DNA of 60,242 nucleotides from Coemansia sp. RSA 922. Lineage: Eukaryota; Kickxellomycota; Kickxellomycetes; Kickxellales; Kickxellaceae. Below are positions 29,685 to 43,285 of the stretch, in pieces; positions within the stretch are counted from its first letter, which is position 1; the number at the start of each line of letters is the position of its first letter. Made by a program: the position numbers and the translations under genes. Under the pieces are notes generated by a model, which was not told the origin of the DNA, ran no database searches, and saw nothing but the letters and a program-made list of their open reading frames with translations. The DNA is taken from contig JANBQS010000021.1 of assembly GCA_027577415.1 (NCBI GenBank), positions 1 through 60,242 of the forward strand. The letters run 5' to 3'.

Positions 29685-30024
29685 TGCTGCGCACGATTTG
29701 GAATCAAGAGAAACGAGGTGCGTATCTGGCAAGGTCCGGGCTATTCTTGTACACAAAAAGGAAAAGCGAGCAAAAAGTGCAGATTAAATAGAGTATGATA
29801 AAATGCAGAAGAGAAAGATATACTCGTTAGGCGCGTTTGTGGTTACGCGCGAGATCTCTCATTAAATCCCTGCTGATCGCTCGAGCCGATCAAAAAAATA
29901 CTGGTTGCTTTCTTATTTGTCCATTTCGAGTTGACATTCAACTGCACTTCTCTCTTTTCAATTTTTTTTATTTTATTTTGTTTAACTTTTTCAAACAAAA
30001 AGCAGCGCACTGAAAAAGAGTCCA
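29685..30024. promoter_or_regulatory. Divergent promoter RTT107 / NOT2
   Basis: About 340 bp. A GCGCG...CGCGC inverted motif (about 29831-29850) lies on the RTT107 side and T-rich sequence precedes NOT2. No factor site is assigned. Confidence 0.3.
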
Positions 30025-31806
30025 ATGAATAGTAGACAAGGTATTTCATTTGGCGCTAGCGTGGACTTGATTCAATCCAGGCAACCGGACTGCATATACG
30101 ACAAACGCCAAACACACCTTGCTAAATCTTTTCCTTCTTTCCATAAAACGTGGCATTTTATTTGTTGTGTAGATGCGTGGAATGTAGCGGCGAGCGCTTC
30201 GCCTGGCGGCGGTGCCACTGGCCCTCGAGCTTCAATAAGCTATGAGCGAACAAATCCAATCGTTGGAATGGCTAATGCATTTGGAAATTATCCTGCGCAA
30301 GGCTTTTCGCATCCCAGCCAGCAGCAGCAACAACAGCAACAACAGCAACAACAATCGGCCGCGGTTGCTTATTTGCAACACCAGCAGCAGCAGTTACGGC
30401 AACAGCAGCTTGAACAGCAACAACAACAGCAACAGCAGCAGCAGCAACCACGGCCCGATATGTCTGATTTTCCATCGTTAGGGAGTCCACCTGGGTTGGT
30501 CAACATGTCTGCAGCTCAGCAGCAACAGCTCTCGCAACAAACCCAGATCTACCGCGCGGCTGCTGGATCCAGACCCGACGTACTACAGGCCCAGGCTGTA
30601 CGACCAAACCTGACACCGGACGATTTTCCCGCGCTTTCGGGGACCTTGGGGAACAACGCTGCTCCGACCACTGCCTTTGGTGCCTCAGTCGATCTAGCAC
30701 CTGGCGCAGGTGTTGTTGACCACTCATCATCGCTAGGCGCAGGATCCGACCAAACTTTGGCTCTGCCAAATGGTCTGGAGACGACATCTGCTTATAAGCC
30801 ACCGACTGCCAACCTGGCCAAGGTTGCTAGCTCAGTGGATGTTCAGGGACCAGTAAATGCTGCCGACCGATTTGGCATGCAGGGCATATTGTCAATCAAC
30901 GACTATGGATTTGACATTTCAAAGTTTGGAATTCCGCTGCCATCGGCTGGAGCCGTGTACCCGACGTTCGGATCGCCCTGGACAGACCAGGCCCAGTCAT
31001 ACGGCATTATCGAGCCCGATTTTAAGCTGCCTTCTTGCTATAATGCTAGTCAGCCGCCGCCTGCTATAACGAGGATACAGTTGTTTTCCGAAGAGACGCT
31101 GTTCTACATTTTCTATACACTGCCCCGCGAGGAGCTGCAGCTTGTGGCTGCCGAGGAGCTTTACCGGAGACAATGGCGGTATCACAAGGAGCTACATTTA
31201 TGGCTGACAAAGGACCCCGATACGCAACCAACGGCGCGCACGCCGCGAGGCGAGCAGAGCATGTTTATCTTCTTTGACCCAGGCGTGTGGCAAAAGGTCA
31301 AGAAGGAGTTCTTGGTTATATACGAGATGCTCGAGGATCGTGGCGCCTCCTTGGCTGGCGGTGAGCCTGCTAACGCTAACTTCCGAGCGGGTGCTCAATC
31401 TGTACCGCCGGCCCTGCAGCAGTACCAGGGCCAGGCGCAGGGCGGCATGGACCAGGATGGCTCGGCTGCTGCCCAAGCCCAATTGCAAAGTATGCTCCAG
31501 CAAAGTAACGCCTCAGCTAGTCACCAACAACAGCAGCAGCAACAGTTGATGATGTTGCGCCAGCGTCAGCAGCAAGAAAGCGCGCAAGCAGCCAGCCGTG
31601 GGATGGGCGGGCAGATGGGCTATGCCAGCGCTCAAATGAATGAAATGAATGCTGCCGCTGCCGCCGGCTCTATGTACAACGCTGCAGCCTCCGGCGTGCG
31701 CAGCATGCCACCGCCGCACATGGAGGTCCCGACAACCTCAGCCGCCGGACAGCCATCATCATCGTCTAATCTTGCTGAAGACGTAGCCACCGCGTCCATG
31801 GCATAA
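30025..31806 (+). CDS. NOT2: CCR4-NOT complex subunit NOT2
   Basis: Proposed exons 30025-30040 and 30173-31806 (549 aa). The 132-bp intron (GTATTT donor, GTGTAG acceptor) is a multiple of three with no stop, so an unspliced 593-aa form is also possible. The NOT-box region (GILSINDYGFDISKFGIPLP, YPTFGSPWTDQ, EETLFYIFYTLPREELQLVAAEELYRRQWRYHKE in parts, MFIFFDPGVWQKVKKEFLV) is complete and typical of NOT2. Two DFPxL peptides (DFPSLG, DDFPALSG) precede it. Long Gln runs lie at about 30307-30450 and 31515-31570, with a Ser/Gly/Ala-rich tail. NOT2 pairs with NOT3/5 on the NOT1 scaffold for mRNA deadenylation and transcription control. Confidence 0.93.
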   Translation: MNSRQGISFGASVDLIQSRQPDCIYDKRQTHLAKSFPSFHKTWHFICCVDAWNVAASASPGGGATGPRASISYERTNPIVGMANAFGNYPAQGFSHPSQQQQQQQQQQQQSAAVAYLQHQQQQLRQQQLEQQQQQQQQQQQPRPDMSDFPSLGSPPGLVNMSAAQQQQLSQQTQIYRAAAGSRPDVLQAQAVRPNLTPDDFPALSGTLGNNAAPTTAFGASVDLAPGAGVVDHSSSLGAGSDQTLALPNGLETTSAYKPPTANLAKVASSVDVQGPVNAADRFGMQGILSINDYGFDISKFGIPLPSAGAVYPTFGSPWTDQAQSYGIIEPDFKLPSCYNASQPPPAITRIQLFSEETLFYIFYTLPREELQLVAAEELYRRQWRYHKELHLWLTKDPDTQPTARTPRGEQSMFIFFDPGVWQKVKKEFLVIYEMLEDRGASLAGGEPANANFRAGAQSVPPALQQYQGQAQGGMDQDGSAAAQAQLQSMLQQSNASASHQQQQQQQLMMLRQRQQQESAQAASRGMGGQMGYASAQMNEMNAAAAAGSMYNAAASGVRSMPPPHMEVPTTSAAGQPSSSSNLAEDVATASMA

Positions 31807-32312
31807 GCGCCGACCATCTTCAATTTGTAGTCTTTACAATTATATTTCTTCTTCGCCAGTTTGCCCTTTGCGCCCACCAGATCCACTCGCCTCATGTTGC
31901 AAGAGTATGCCTGATACTCTTTCTCCTGCACCCCTTATCCGGTCAAGTGACCTTCATGTTGGCGCTGTTCCTGCAGATGCCAGCTGTCCTGTAAATGCCG
32001 CCAGCGCTACCCACAGCTTTGCTCCGAAGAAGCGGATTTAGAGCCCGACTGCAAGAGAGAGTGCTGAAGGATATTTCTTTCTTTTATTTTTACTCTTTCT
32101 TTTACTCTTATTTTCAGCATCTCTTTTATTAATTCTCTTTGATTTGACACAACTTTATTTTACTTTGTCCCCTGACGACGACCACGCCAGCGCCGCCAGC
32201 GCCTATTGCCTCCCTTACTACAATTTAACGACGCCAAGCACAACTGTAGCGACTGGCCTTCTTTTTATTTATTGGAAATCCCCCCGTAGTTGACAAGTAC
32301 AGCACAGCATCA
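31807..32312. other. NOT2 3' UTR and BRO1-gene promoter
   Basis: About 505 bp. It contains a perfect 8-bp stem (AAGAGTAT/ATACTCTT, 31901-31921, 5-nt loop) some 95 nt after the NOT2 stop, then T-rich sequence leading to the BRO1 start. No gene seen. Confidence 0.45.
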
Positions 32313-35300
32313 ATGCCAAGGCCGCCGTGTATTGCCATACCGTTTAAGAAGACGGCGGAGTTGGACTGGGTCCGGCCGCTGAGGCACTACATTGTCCGGA
32401 CGTACCAAGAGGATCCGGATGCATACGCGAACGACTGTCAGGTTCTCCAGCGCATGCGACAGGACATGCGTGGCGCCAATGCAGATGAAACTGGACGGGA
32501 CCTCATTTTCCGCTACTACAGCCACTTGGAGACTCTAGAGCCGCGCTTCAGGATCAACGAGCAAGGCGTAAAGGTCACCTTCCGGTGGTAAGTACCAATT
32601 CTATCCACCTGCACAGAGCCTAATTTGGGGATAAGGGACAGGCATCTGTCGCTATGACCACCAGGGTCCTTGGCTTGATGCGTACTATACATTCCGCTCA
32701 TGCCTGCCTTGTTCTATCATGTCTCTGTCCTGATGCTGCGGCGGCGGCTGCTGTTTTTATGCGCATGCATACTCCACCTCCCCCGTCTATCCGCCAAACT
32801 CCCGTATGGCGATTGTATAATAAAAAGGCGACCTTGCAGTCAAGCGCATGTTGCCAGCCTGACACGTGGCCGTGTCCCTCTGCCAGAGGCGTCCAAGTCA
32901 TCTCGTTTTACCGCTGGCTTGTGTTTTAATGCAAAGCAAAAGCCGATGCAAGTGACAATTGCCTGCAAATATCCTAACACACGTCTTTTCCTTTGGCGAG
33001 CCATTGCACATGTAGGACAGATGCGTTTACCAGCGAAAGTACGCAGCAACACTCGCTGGCGTTTGAAAAGGCAGGCATGTTGTTCAACTTGGCCGTCGCC
33101 TTTGCCATGCATGGCGCGAACCTGTTTGCCGACCTGTCGTCCGAAATGGAGCTGACTACAGTCCACATGGCCGGGATTTACTTCCAGGTCGCCGCCGAGC
33201 GATTCCACTACATCAACGAGAATTTTTTGCATGCACCCTCGCTTGACCTGCAACAAGAGACGGTAAATGTGCTGAATGGGATAATGCTGGCCCAGGCTCA
33301 AGAGTGTGCATTGATAAAGTGCCGCTTGGAGAAGAAGAAGGACGCGACGCTGTCAAAGATCGCTCAGCAGGCGGCCCTCATGTACTCGAGCGTCTTTGAC
33401 AACTTAAAAGCCATCATCGACAGCCACCAGCTTCCCCGCGGCTGGCTGCTTCTGGTCGAAACCAAGTTGCGCTACTACCAGGCCATGGCCCAGTACCATG
33501 AGGCTCACGCCGAAGAAACCAAGAGTCGCCACGGCGTGGCAATTGCTCGTTACTCGCTGGCCGATCAACAAGCACGCGAGGCAGCCAAACTTGTTGGCCA
33601 GTTCTCCGAGACCTTCTTTTCGACGTCGAACCTAGTCGAGGACTTGTACCCTGAAAGCACGCAGGGCTTGCAAGACCTGATTGACAGTCTCGCGGCCAAC
33701 ATTAGCGAGGAGCTCCGCAAGGCAAACCATGACAACGACGTTATATACAACGATCCCGTGCCGAACACCAGTACTCTGCCCCAACTTGAGGCTGCTAGTG
33801 TTGTGTCAAACTTTGACATTAACAAGTTTTACGCATCGGAGGAGCGCAGCAACGTAGTAGGCAGCGAGCTGTTCTCGCGCCTGATCCCCATGGCCGTACA
33901 CGAGAGTTCCAGCATGTACAGCGAGGAGAAGGCTAAGATGCTGCGTGCCGAAGAGGACAAGGTCAACCTCGCAGACGGGGAGCTACACGATGCCCTGTCA
34001 TTTATGAAGATACCAGGCAGCCTCCGACGCTTTGAGCGCTCGCCCTCTGGCGCTGGACTTGGCTCTATCCTCTCCAATTTTGCCGATCCGAGCAAGGAAG
34101 TGCGCGAGGCAGTTTACAGCGTGCAGTCAATCGAGCGAACTGGCCCACTTGCGGAGATACGGGCTCAGGTAGAGGGCCAGCGGTCTCGCGCCAACGACGA
34201 GCTTGCCGAGTTGAGCCGCATGCTGGACGAAGAGCAGAACGCTAGTGAGCGGGTTCTGAGCGAGCATGCCTCTGACCCTCTGTTTGTCAGCTACCAGCCG
34301 TCGTCTCGCGCAGCGTCGTTTTACCGCGACCAGATCGCAGACAACCAGAAGAAGCTCGACGATGCGGCTGGGCTCGACAACTCCATACTGAACGACTACC
34401 AGACGGTTGTCGCCGCGTGGCTGCCGACCTTGCAGCGAGGCAGCGAGGGTGTCACCAGCGCACTCCTCGAGCAGCTAAAGGAGGTAAACTTTGACGAGGC
34501 GTACTCGGCTCAGGCCATGGGCGGCGAGAGTCTTGTCGACATTGGCCAAGACCAGCCAGTCGGGCTATCCGGCTACGTCCAAGCAATTCGTGATATTTAC
34601 GAGCAGCTTTTAGATCTCAAGACGATACGGCGCACGGCGCTGGGCGAGCTCAAGGCTGCAGCTCAAGATGACGACATCTCTAGCTCGCTGATCAAGGCCA
34701 CGAGCGGCAAGGACTTGCAGTCGCTGTTTGCGCGCGAGCTGAAAAAGTACGACCCGTATGTCCAGCGCTTGCAGGCTGCGTCGGCCAAGCAGAGCGCGCT
34801 TGTCAAGGGGATCTCAGAGGAATTTAGGCGTCTGATGGAGCTGCCACAGGCTCGCATCATCAATGACAAGTGGGAGATGGCCGAAGTCAAAAAGGCGGCT
34901 GTCGAGGCCGAGCTTTTGGACGCGATTCAGGTGTACACCCATGTCAGCGACGGCCTCGGCAAGGCGAATAGGTTCTACTCGATGCTCAAGGAGGCGCTGG
35001 GACCATTCCACAGGCAGGTCAGTGATTTTGTTGTGGCCCGGGCCAAGTTGCGCGACCAACTGTCGAAGCAGTCGTTGCAGGACTCTGCTGCGCGTAACCA
35101 AGCTGCCCTAAAGGAGCGACTTAACCAATACGCCGCCCCTCCGCCGCAACAGCAACAGCAGCAACAGCCACAGCAACGGTCGTACCAGCCTCCACCTGCC
35201 TATAGCACGTACCCAACGCAGCATATCCCTGCCACCTCCCCAGCGGCAGTCGGAACGCAGGCCTTTGATATTGGCCAACTTACCAACCAGGCAGCGCAGA

Positions 35301-36787
35301 TGTCACTCTCTTCGCCCCCCGTGGCCACCATTGGGATGTCCATGCAGCAACAGCCGCTGTTCTCGCCAAGTGGCGCGAGCGCTCCTCAATATCAGCCCAG
35401 CGCTCCTCCTCAGCAGATGAGCCAGCAGCCACCGCAGCAGTATATTCCAGCCCAGCCAATGCAGCAATTGCCACCGCCGCACCAACCGTACCAGCAGCCC
35501 CAGCAGATCCAGCAACTACCGCCACCGCAGCAACAGCAGCCACAGGCATATGGCGCGTCGGGTCTTGGCTACCAACAGACCGCGCCCAACGTCAATACTG
35601 CATATTCCCAGAATGCAGTTAGCGCGCCTTACACATCTGGACCACTCTCTGCTCCAGAAGCTGCACTCGATCCATACTCAGCTAGGGTGCGGCGAACTAC
35701 GGCTCCAGAAGCGAGTGGCATTCAGAATGCAAACAGCCCCAGCTTCAAGCCCGGCTACGGCGGCTACGCTCTGACATCTGCCCCGCTTCAGCCTCCCGCC
35801 GCTGGCCCGTCGCCAAGCTACGGTGGTACGAGTGGTGGCTACCCAGTTAACGTTAGCGGCCCAGTCAATGCTAGCCCTGGATATGTTCCAGCACCGATCA
35901 ACATTCACCAGCAGCCCGTCTATGGAGGGTATAGTGAGCCACATGCTGCCAACATGTCTACCTCGCCATCTCGCCAAACAATGACACTGCCGCCAGTAGC
36001 TGGGTACGCACCACCCCACTTCTCACAGCCAACGCAGAGCCAACCTGTTAGCTACAACAGCACAGTGGCGAGTAACCCTCCACAGAACCAGCACCAGCAA
36101 CCGCAGCAACAGTACCACACGCCTCCCTCGCAAGCTCCACCGCCCCAGCATCATTCGGGGCCTCAGGGACCGGTAGCTGGCCCCATGGCCTCCCAGCAGT
36201 ACATTGCACCGCCGACGCAGCAACAACAGCAACAGCCTTATCAGCAGTCTTATCAGCAGCAGCAACCTCCGCCGCTTCACCAGCAACAGCAGCAGCAGGT
36301 GTCATACCAGCACTACGCCGGCATGGACGCTGGCTATGCACCACCTCCCGCTCAGGCCAGTCCGAATGTGCTAGCCTACTCAACACCTGGTGGTGTATCC
36401 ATTCAGGCCAGCGTTGCTCCGGCGTCACTTGGGTACCAGCCACCACACTATGCCCAACAGCCATCCCAGCAGTATAGCGCGCAGCCTCAGTACCAGCAAC
36501 CACCGCCACCGCCACCAGCAAGCCAGGGATATGGTTACCAGTATCCGGCTGCGCAGCCACAGATGGCCATGTCTGCGCCCTATTCTGGCTACCCTATGGT
36601 CTCGCAGCCTCCGCTACAGCAGATGGCGCCGCCAGTGACTGCCCCACATGGCTACTTCCAGCAACAGCAGCCGCCCTATATGGCTCCGCCTAGCCAGCAG
36701 CAGCAGCAGCAACAACAACCTCAGCAGCAGCAGCAGCAACCGTATCACCATGGCTATGGCGGCAACCACGGATCGTTGATGGACTAA
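32313..36787 (+). CDS. BRO1-domain protein (ALIX / Bro1 / PalA family) with very long Pro/Gln tail
   Basis: Exons 32313-32587 and 33016-36787; the 428-bp intron is phase 2. The join gives VTFRWTDAFTSES, the conserved continuation of the domain. The product is 1348 aa. The BRO1 domain (about residues 1-380) begins IAIPFKKTAELDWVRPLRHY and includes HSLAFEKAGMLFNLAVAFA. A helical V-domain (about 380-730) follows. The last ~600 residues are almost all Pro, Gln, Tyr and Ser, with many PPxY-like and YPxxQ-like peptides. ALIX-type proteins bind Snf7/CHMP4 and ESCRT cargo. In fungi one member (Bro1) serves multivesicular-body sorting and another (PalA/Rim20) pH signalling. I cannot separate the two from sequence alone. 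The tail is far longer than in known homologues of ~850-870 aa. Confidence 0.88.
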
Positions 36788-36952
36788 ACATTATATCATG
36801 CTTACCAAATATATTAAATACCTATTTGTCAACTATTTAGCGCGGGATGACAAACTTCGAAGCTTCGTAATGTCCAGCTGTTGATTTTAGCGCTGTTGAT
36901 TGGCTGACAAAATGCCGATAAGCCTGGGCTATCATCAGCAGGGTCGGGGGTT

Positions 36953-37038
36953 GGCCTCAGATATCTATCTGAGCGCACGTTGGCAATTGAGATAGCGCCA
37001 TATATTTAAACGTGGCCTCCTCAGATATCTGAGCGCAC
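36953..37038 (+). repeat. Two imperfect direct repeats in the PGI1 promoter
   Basis: Copy 1 (36953-36978) and copy 2 (37014-37038) share GGCCTC...CAGATATCT...GAGCGCAC. Copy 1 has ATCT inserted and copy 2 has CTC inserted. They lie about 60 bp apart, 65-150 bp upstream of the start codon, with a TATATTTAAA box between them. Probable cis-elements for PGI1; the binding factor is unknown. Confidence 0.6.
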
Positions 37039-37102
37039 CTTTTCTCTTCACTCTGACTACACTTTTCTTTTTTTGGCTCTTTGCTTTCTTTTAACCAAAA
37101 CC

Positions 37103-38955
<1,853 letters not shown>

Positions 38956-39042
38956 GAGAACACCAAGCGCCGATCTAACTTTAACTTGACAAATATTTTA
39001 ATTCTTTGGTCTTTAAGAACGAGAAATCTGACTACTCTGGCT

Positions 39043-39432
39043 CTATTGCGGCGGCGTTGCTTTTTGGGCCTCCTCCCAGGCTAGTCGGCGCTCATTAAGC
39101 ACCGTCTTTATCCGTGCCATAGACTTTTTGCACTTGATAACGCGGCTCTTGTTGCTAAAGAACTTGCTGGGGATGCTCAAGCGCCTTGTTTCTTCGGCTT
39201 GGCTGGCTAGCACATTGCGCTCCTTAAGAACAACATACCACAGCTTTTGCAGATCCTCCCAGCTCTTCTGTCTCAGCTCGCTGGCTGACCACGCCCGTCC
39301 TGTCTGGTCCCGGGTAGCTGGCAGTCGCTGGCTATTCTCGAAAAACTCCTCAAGCCCGCGGCCGACAAACCCGCTCTGAGTTGCGCGCCGTGTCGACAAC
39401 TGCCGTGTGAGAACGCAAAAACGACCAAACAT
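39043..39432 (-). CDS. Mitochondrial large-subunit ribosomal protein uL29m (MRPL47 family)
   Basis: A 129-aa single-exon gene from [16 protein letters not shown], an N-terminal Arg/Ser-rich presequence for import into mitochondria. The MRP-L47 domain is clear: [41 protein letters not shown] and [20 protein letters not shown]. It is the mitochondrial counterpart of bacterial L29, at the exit tunnel of the mitoribosome. It converges on PGI1 with a gap of under 100 bp. Confidence 0.9.
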   Translation of the reverse strand: MFGRFCVLTRQLSTRRATQSGFVGRGLEEFFENSQRLPATRDQTGRAWSASELRQKSWEDLQKLWYVVLKERNVLASQAEETRRLSIPSKFFSNKSRVIKCKKSMARIKTVLNERRLAWEEAQKATPPQ

Positions 39433-39586
39433 TTCCAATTAAAAAATATGAAGATAAGTATTAATTTTTTTCGATTGAATCGAGTGAAGCTAAAAGACGA
39501 AATTCGTAATTTGCCATCGCTTTTATCGCAGTGATCGAGCCGAGTCGAGCTGGCTGCTCTAACAAAGACTATCCTTCGAGTCGAAG

Positions 39587-40012
39587 CTAGTCAATGGAGC
39601 TCAAGGACCCTTCGTCGTTTGCGGCTTCGCTTTGCGCGCTATGGATGTCGCTAGTGGCCGACATGCTACTATCAAGGCCGTCCATATCCAAATGCAAACT
39701 ACCCAGTTCGCTCGGCGCAACTTTGCCACTGGAAGTCGGGATTTTAAGCGTCGAACCATCAAAATCAATCGGCAGATTGGCAAAGCTGAACGCAAATACT
39801 CGGCCGAAGCGAGAGATGTTTGACTTTGCTTCGCGAAAGGCATTTGCAACTTCTTGAAGATAGCTAAGCGCAATTACGGGCAATAGGCCGCTGGTGTTAA
39901 TAGTTTGTTTGTCAGGCTGCTGCGAAGCGCTCTGCAATGTTGGCGGCACTGGCGAGCCATTGCACATAGTGCTAGCTACGGCGATGGCAATAGCAGGATG
40001 TAGGCACTTCAT
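39587..40012 (-). CDS. Small predicted secreted protein
   Basis: A 141-aa frame. From the first suitable ATG it begins with a hydrophobic segment (MKCLHPAIAIAVASTMCNGSPV) that looks like a secretory signal peptide, probably cleaved near NGS|PVPP. The rest is Ser/Asp-rich with few cysteines and no recognised domain. I do not know its function. It lies between the uL29m and PREPL-like genes on the same strand. It could still be a chance frame. Confidence 0.4.
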   Translation of the reverse strand: MKCLHPAIAIAVASTMCNGSPVPPTLQSASQQPDKQTINTSGLLPVIALSYLQEVANAFREAKSNISRFGRVFAFSFANLPIDFDGSTLKIPTSSGKVAPSELGSLHLDMDGLDSSMSATSDIHSAQSEAANDEGSLSSID

Positions 40013-40255
40013 ATTTATAATGTTAAAATTTAGTCGAACCAAATGTTGATGTGGCAGGCTAGTCAAAAGAGTTTTCTAGCTCGGAGCATGCCCAATACAA
40101 ACCATCAGCTAGCATAAATAGTATTTTTTATCTAACAAACCTATACGGCATTTTACTGTTGACAAGAGGTGAAATCGTCGTCTGTACACAGTCACAGCTA
40201 TTATATGGCAATTGCGCGAACAAGTAGTAGCAGCTGCCCTGCACACAAATCGTCA

Positions 40256-43014
40256 CTAACAAGGAATAGTCGAGGTTTCACTGATCAAAAAGGCGTTGCG
40301 CAACGCTTGGGCACTAATGAAATCCCCTCCATTGTCAGCGCCAGCTTTGGACTCGCTGGAATCGGCGTGAAAGTGGCCGGCATTCATTTGCGGGTAGAAC
40401 AAAAGTTTTGGCGTGCAGCCGGTGTCACTTGGAACTGGCATGCCGTACCCGCCAGTACTGCGCAATCTGGCGACCCATTTTGTTGGCTGCCAGACAGAGA
40501 CGCGCTGATCCAAGCCGCCAGCTGTCACAAGAATGGATGGCCTCGGCCGGTCGCCGCTCATATCGTGGATATTGTCGTACGGCGCATACTTACGGATGGT
40601 CGTGTAGGAGGCTGCACTGGAAAGCGGGTTCCCCCACTCGGAAATCTCGACGCCAGTAAGTGGCAGATCCGGACTGAGCATGGCTGACAATGGATCCACA
40701 AAGGGGACATGAAGCGCCGCAGCACGGAAGTACTCGGGGCTTATATTCAGCGCCGCGCCAACAACCAGACCACCCGCCGAGACGCCTGTAGCTGCTAACC
40801 GACTGGAACTGGCCCAGCCTTTGTCGAGGAGGAAGCGTGTGCACGAAAGATAGTCGGCTATCGAATTAATCTTGCTTGCGCCCTTTCCAGCAGCGTACCA
40901 CTCGCGACCCAGCTCACCGCCACCCCTAGACCGTTAAAATACCAAATCATGTTAGTACTTGCCTCCACAAGGACAACCGTTGTGCCGATGCATTGGTGGC
41001 AACAATCGATATGTTCTTACATACCTTACGTGAGCCAAGGCAATCACCCATCCGCGGAGTAAAAGTGGTACGTCCTCTAAACGGAACTCGGGCTCCAACG
41101 ATACGCCGTACGAACCATACACGCGAACTAGCGTAGGTGGTCTACAAGCCAGATACAAGAGGCTGCTGTATAGCAGTGTGGTATGTTTAGTCGACTTGGT
41201 GTCCTAAAACATACTTCAATTGCAACTAATCATGGATGACTACACAGTACTTACGCCTTTGATAGCTCCGTTGACTCGTGGTGAATCAGAGTCATTGGGA
41301 TATCGAGATTTCCACATGGCACCTTTAAACGCCGACATATGTACTCACTAGAGTTTATATGCAGCGGAGTAGACGCCCATGACTTGCACTGCTTCATCGA
41401 GGTCATGTCATACTCGACAACGGACTCTAAATGAACTGGCGAACTGAACCCAAGCCGTACCGTCGTGGCCTCAAACTGGGGGTTGGGTTCTGGACGTACC
41501 GTGCAATTGCCGTTGTATGGCAGAGGCAGCTCTGAGCGACGCCCCGAGGCGCGGTCATAGATATACACTGCCGGCTGCCCCTGACGCTTCATACTGACCA
41601 TTATATGGTTTTTGAATATCTCGACGTCTTCAATTAGCTCATCCCCGCCTACGCTCAGCAGCTCAACCCAATGCTCCGAAGTTGGGCTATCAGTAGGTGC
41701 ACGCACAAGTCGAAATGGCAAAGGCTCGGCTGCTGGCAAGCCTGGTCCATCGTCCTTGGGTGAGTTTGTTAGGATGATAAACTCGCCGTCGTGGTGGTCA
41801 ATAAAATACTCGACGTTATCCTGTCTTGGCCGAACCAGCCGCAGTACCTGTGCGCTGGCGTCTTTGGACGAATGTTGCCAAAAATCGTGAGCGGATGGGA
41901 ATAGATACGCCTTGGACGAATCGAGCTTGCTACTGTTGATAATGTGGAATCGCTTATCCTTGGTACGAGTGATATCGACAAAGCACTCGTGACAGGGCTC
42001 GTCAAATATGACAATGTCTTCGCTCTGTCCAAACCCGATTCGGTGGGCCATCACTTTGCTCGCACGCAACTTGGCATCAAGCACAGTGTAGAATAGGGTG
42101 TCGTTCATGCCAAATACAAAGTTAAACACGCCCTCCAATACCTCGACAAGCTACAATGGCAAATGTTGAGCAAATTAGGAATGGATACTGCTGGCAATAT
42201 GTCGTCTGCTAAATTTAGTTGATGGCTGCAAGTGTTGGATTCCTACCTTTGGGGAGCCAACATCGCCGAGGGTGTACAATAGGAGGCTGCTCGACTCAGA
42301 GCCCCCATCGAGACCTCTATGCTTAGCCGCAAGACATCCCATGTACTGGTTGTCATCCGATATAAGCAAATTCCTTAGCACATACCCCTGGTCGCGTGTT
42401 AGCCTTTCCGAGTCTAGGAGAACCTGCTCAGCCCTGGATTCAGCTGTGCGATTCGCCAGATACCGACAATACACTAGCGCCCCATCGTTGCTCTTCCTAG
42501 TAAAATATACATAATCGCCACACCTTGTCTCGATTGGTGGTGGTAATTGGTCCACCTCTGTTGCTCGCGACATTTCCTATGCAGCACGTAGCAGGCGTTA
42601 AGAAGAAGCGAAACAGCCAGTTTCTTTTTTTAACATTGCCACATCAAGTGTATTTCAAACTGCGTGTCGTCATCTACCACATACCTTCCTCAGCAGCTTT
42701 TGCAGGCGTTTAGTGCTGTTCATCATTCGGTTCGTGTATGCTCGCTCTTCCTCCAAGTACTTTTGCAGCCGATCGCTTGCCTCGGAACGCTGCATCCATT
42801 CATACTCATCCACTCGCTGGTGGTCGTGCCACATCTTGAACGATCCTGGCTCTTGATGGACTACGGGTGGAAGCGGTGCTAGAGCTCGCCGAATCGCTTT
42901 CCTCATAAACAACGATCTGGTACTGACATGGATCGTTCTATGGTATTGTTGTACCGGTTTACTGCCCCGCACTGATAGTACTCTAGCCGCCACATTCCAC
43001 ATATGCGTACTCAT
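40256..43014 (-). CDS. Prolyl-oligopeptidase family serine peptidase (oligopeptidase B / PREPL-like), five exons
   Basis: Exons 43014-42685, 42576-42247, 42150-41255, 41165-41025 and 40925-40256 make 788 aa. Exon 4 can begin at 41165 or 41162 (CAGCAG tandem acceptor). Introns are about 90-110 bp with GT-AG ends; a GACTAAAC branch-like site precedes exon 4. The first ~50 residues are basic and Ser/Arg-rich, consistent with a mitochondrial presequence. A seven-bladed propeller region follows, then the alpha/beta-hydrolase domain with RVYGSYG, HVRGGGELGREW, nucleophile Ser615 (GVSAGG), Asp705 (GGLDQRV) and His750 (NAGHFH), a full triad. The family cleaves short peptides; PREPL members may act mainly as esterases. 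The substrate is not inferable. Diverges from FOL1. Confidence 0.87.
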
Positions 43015-43285
43015 TGTTGTGTATAAAAATTAAATGAAGGCAGCGTTAGATCCAGATCTAGCTGCCGCCGTAAAGCCATTGAGATTGATTTTTACGCGTA
43101 TCACAAGGGCTACTATGGTCATCCGTGTTACCATCCCCGTCACTGGTCACACCGAAAATAACATGGCGGCGCCTTTCTACCACAAGGAAACGCTTTCTCG
43201 ATCTCCGCTTCCCCTGGCCCTCCCTCTCCTTTCAACCCTGCTTTTCGCTTGAATCTCAAATTTATGCCCTGTCCTTTTCTCGAGT

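Noticed and set aside
30307..30450. CAG/CAA repeats as a microsatellite locus
   Set aside because: They encode Gln runs within NOT2 and are mixed CAG/CAA, so they are explained by the protein.
32588..33015. Possible small RNA inside the 428-bp BRO1 intron
   Set aside because: No convincing C/D or H/ACA box pair; length alone is not evidence.
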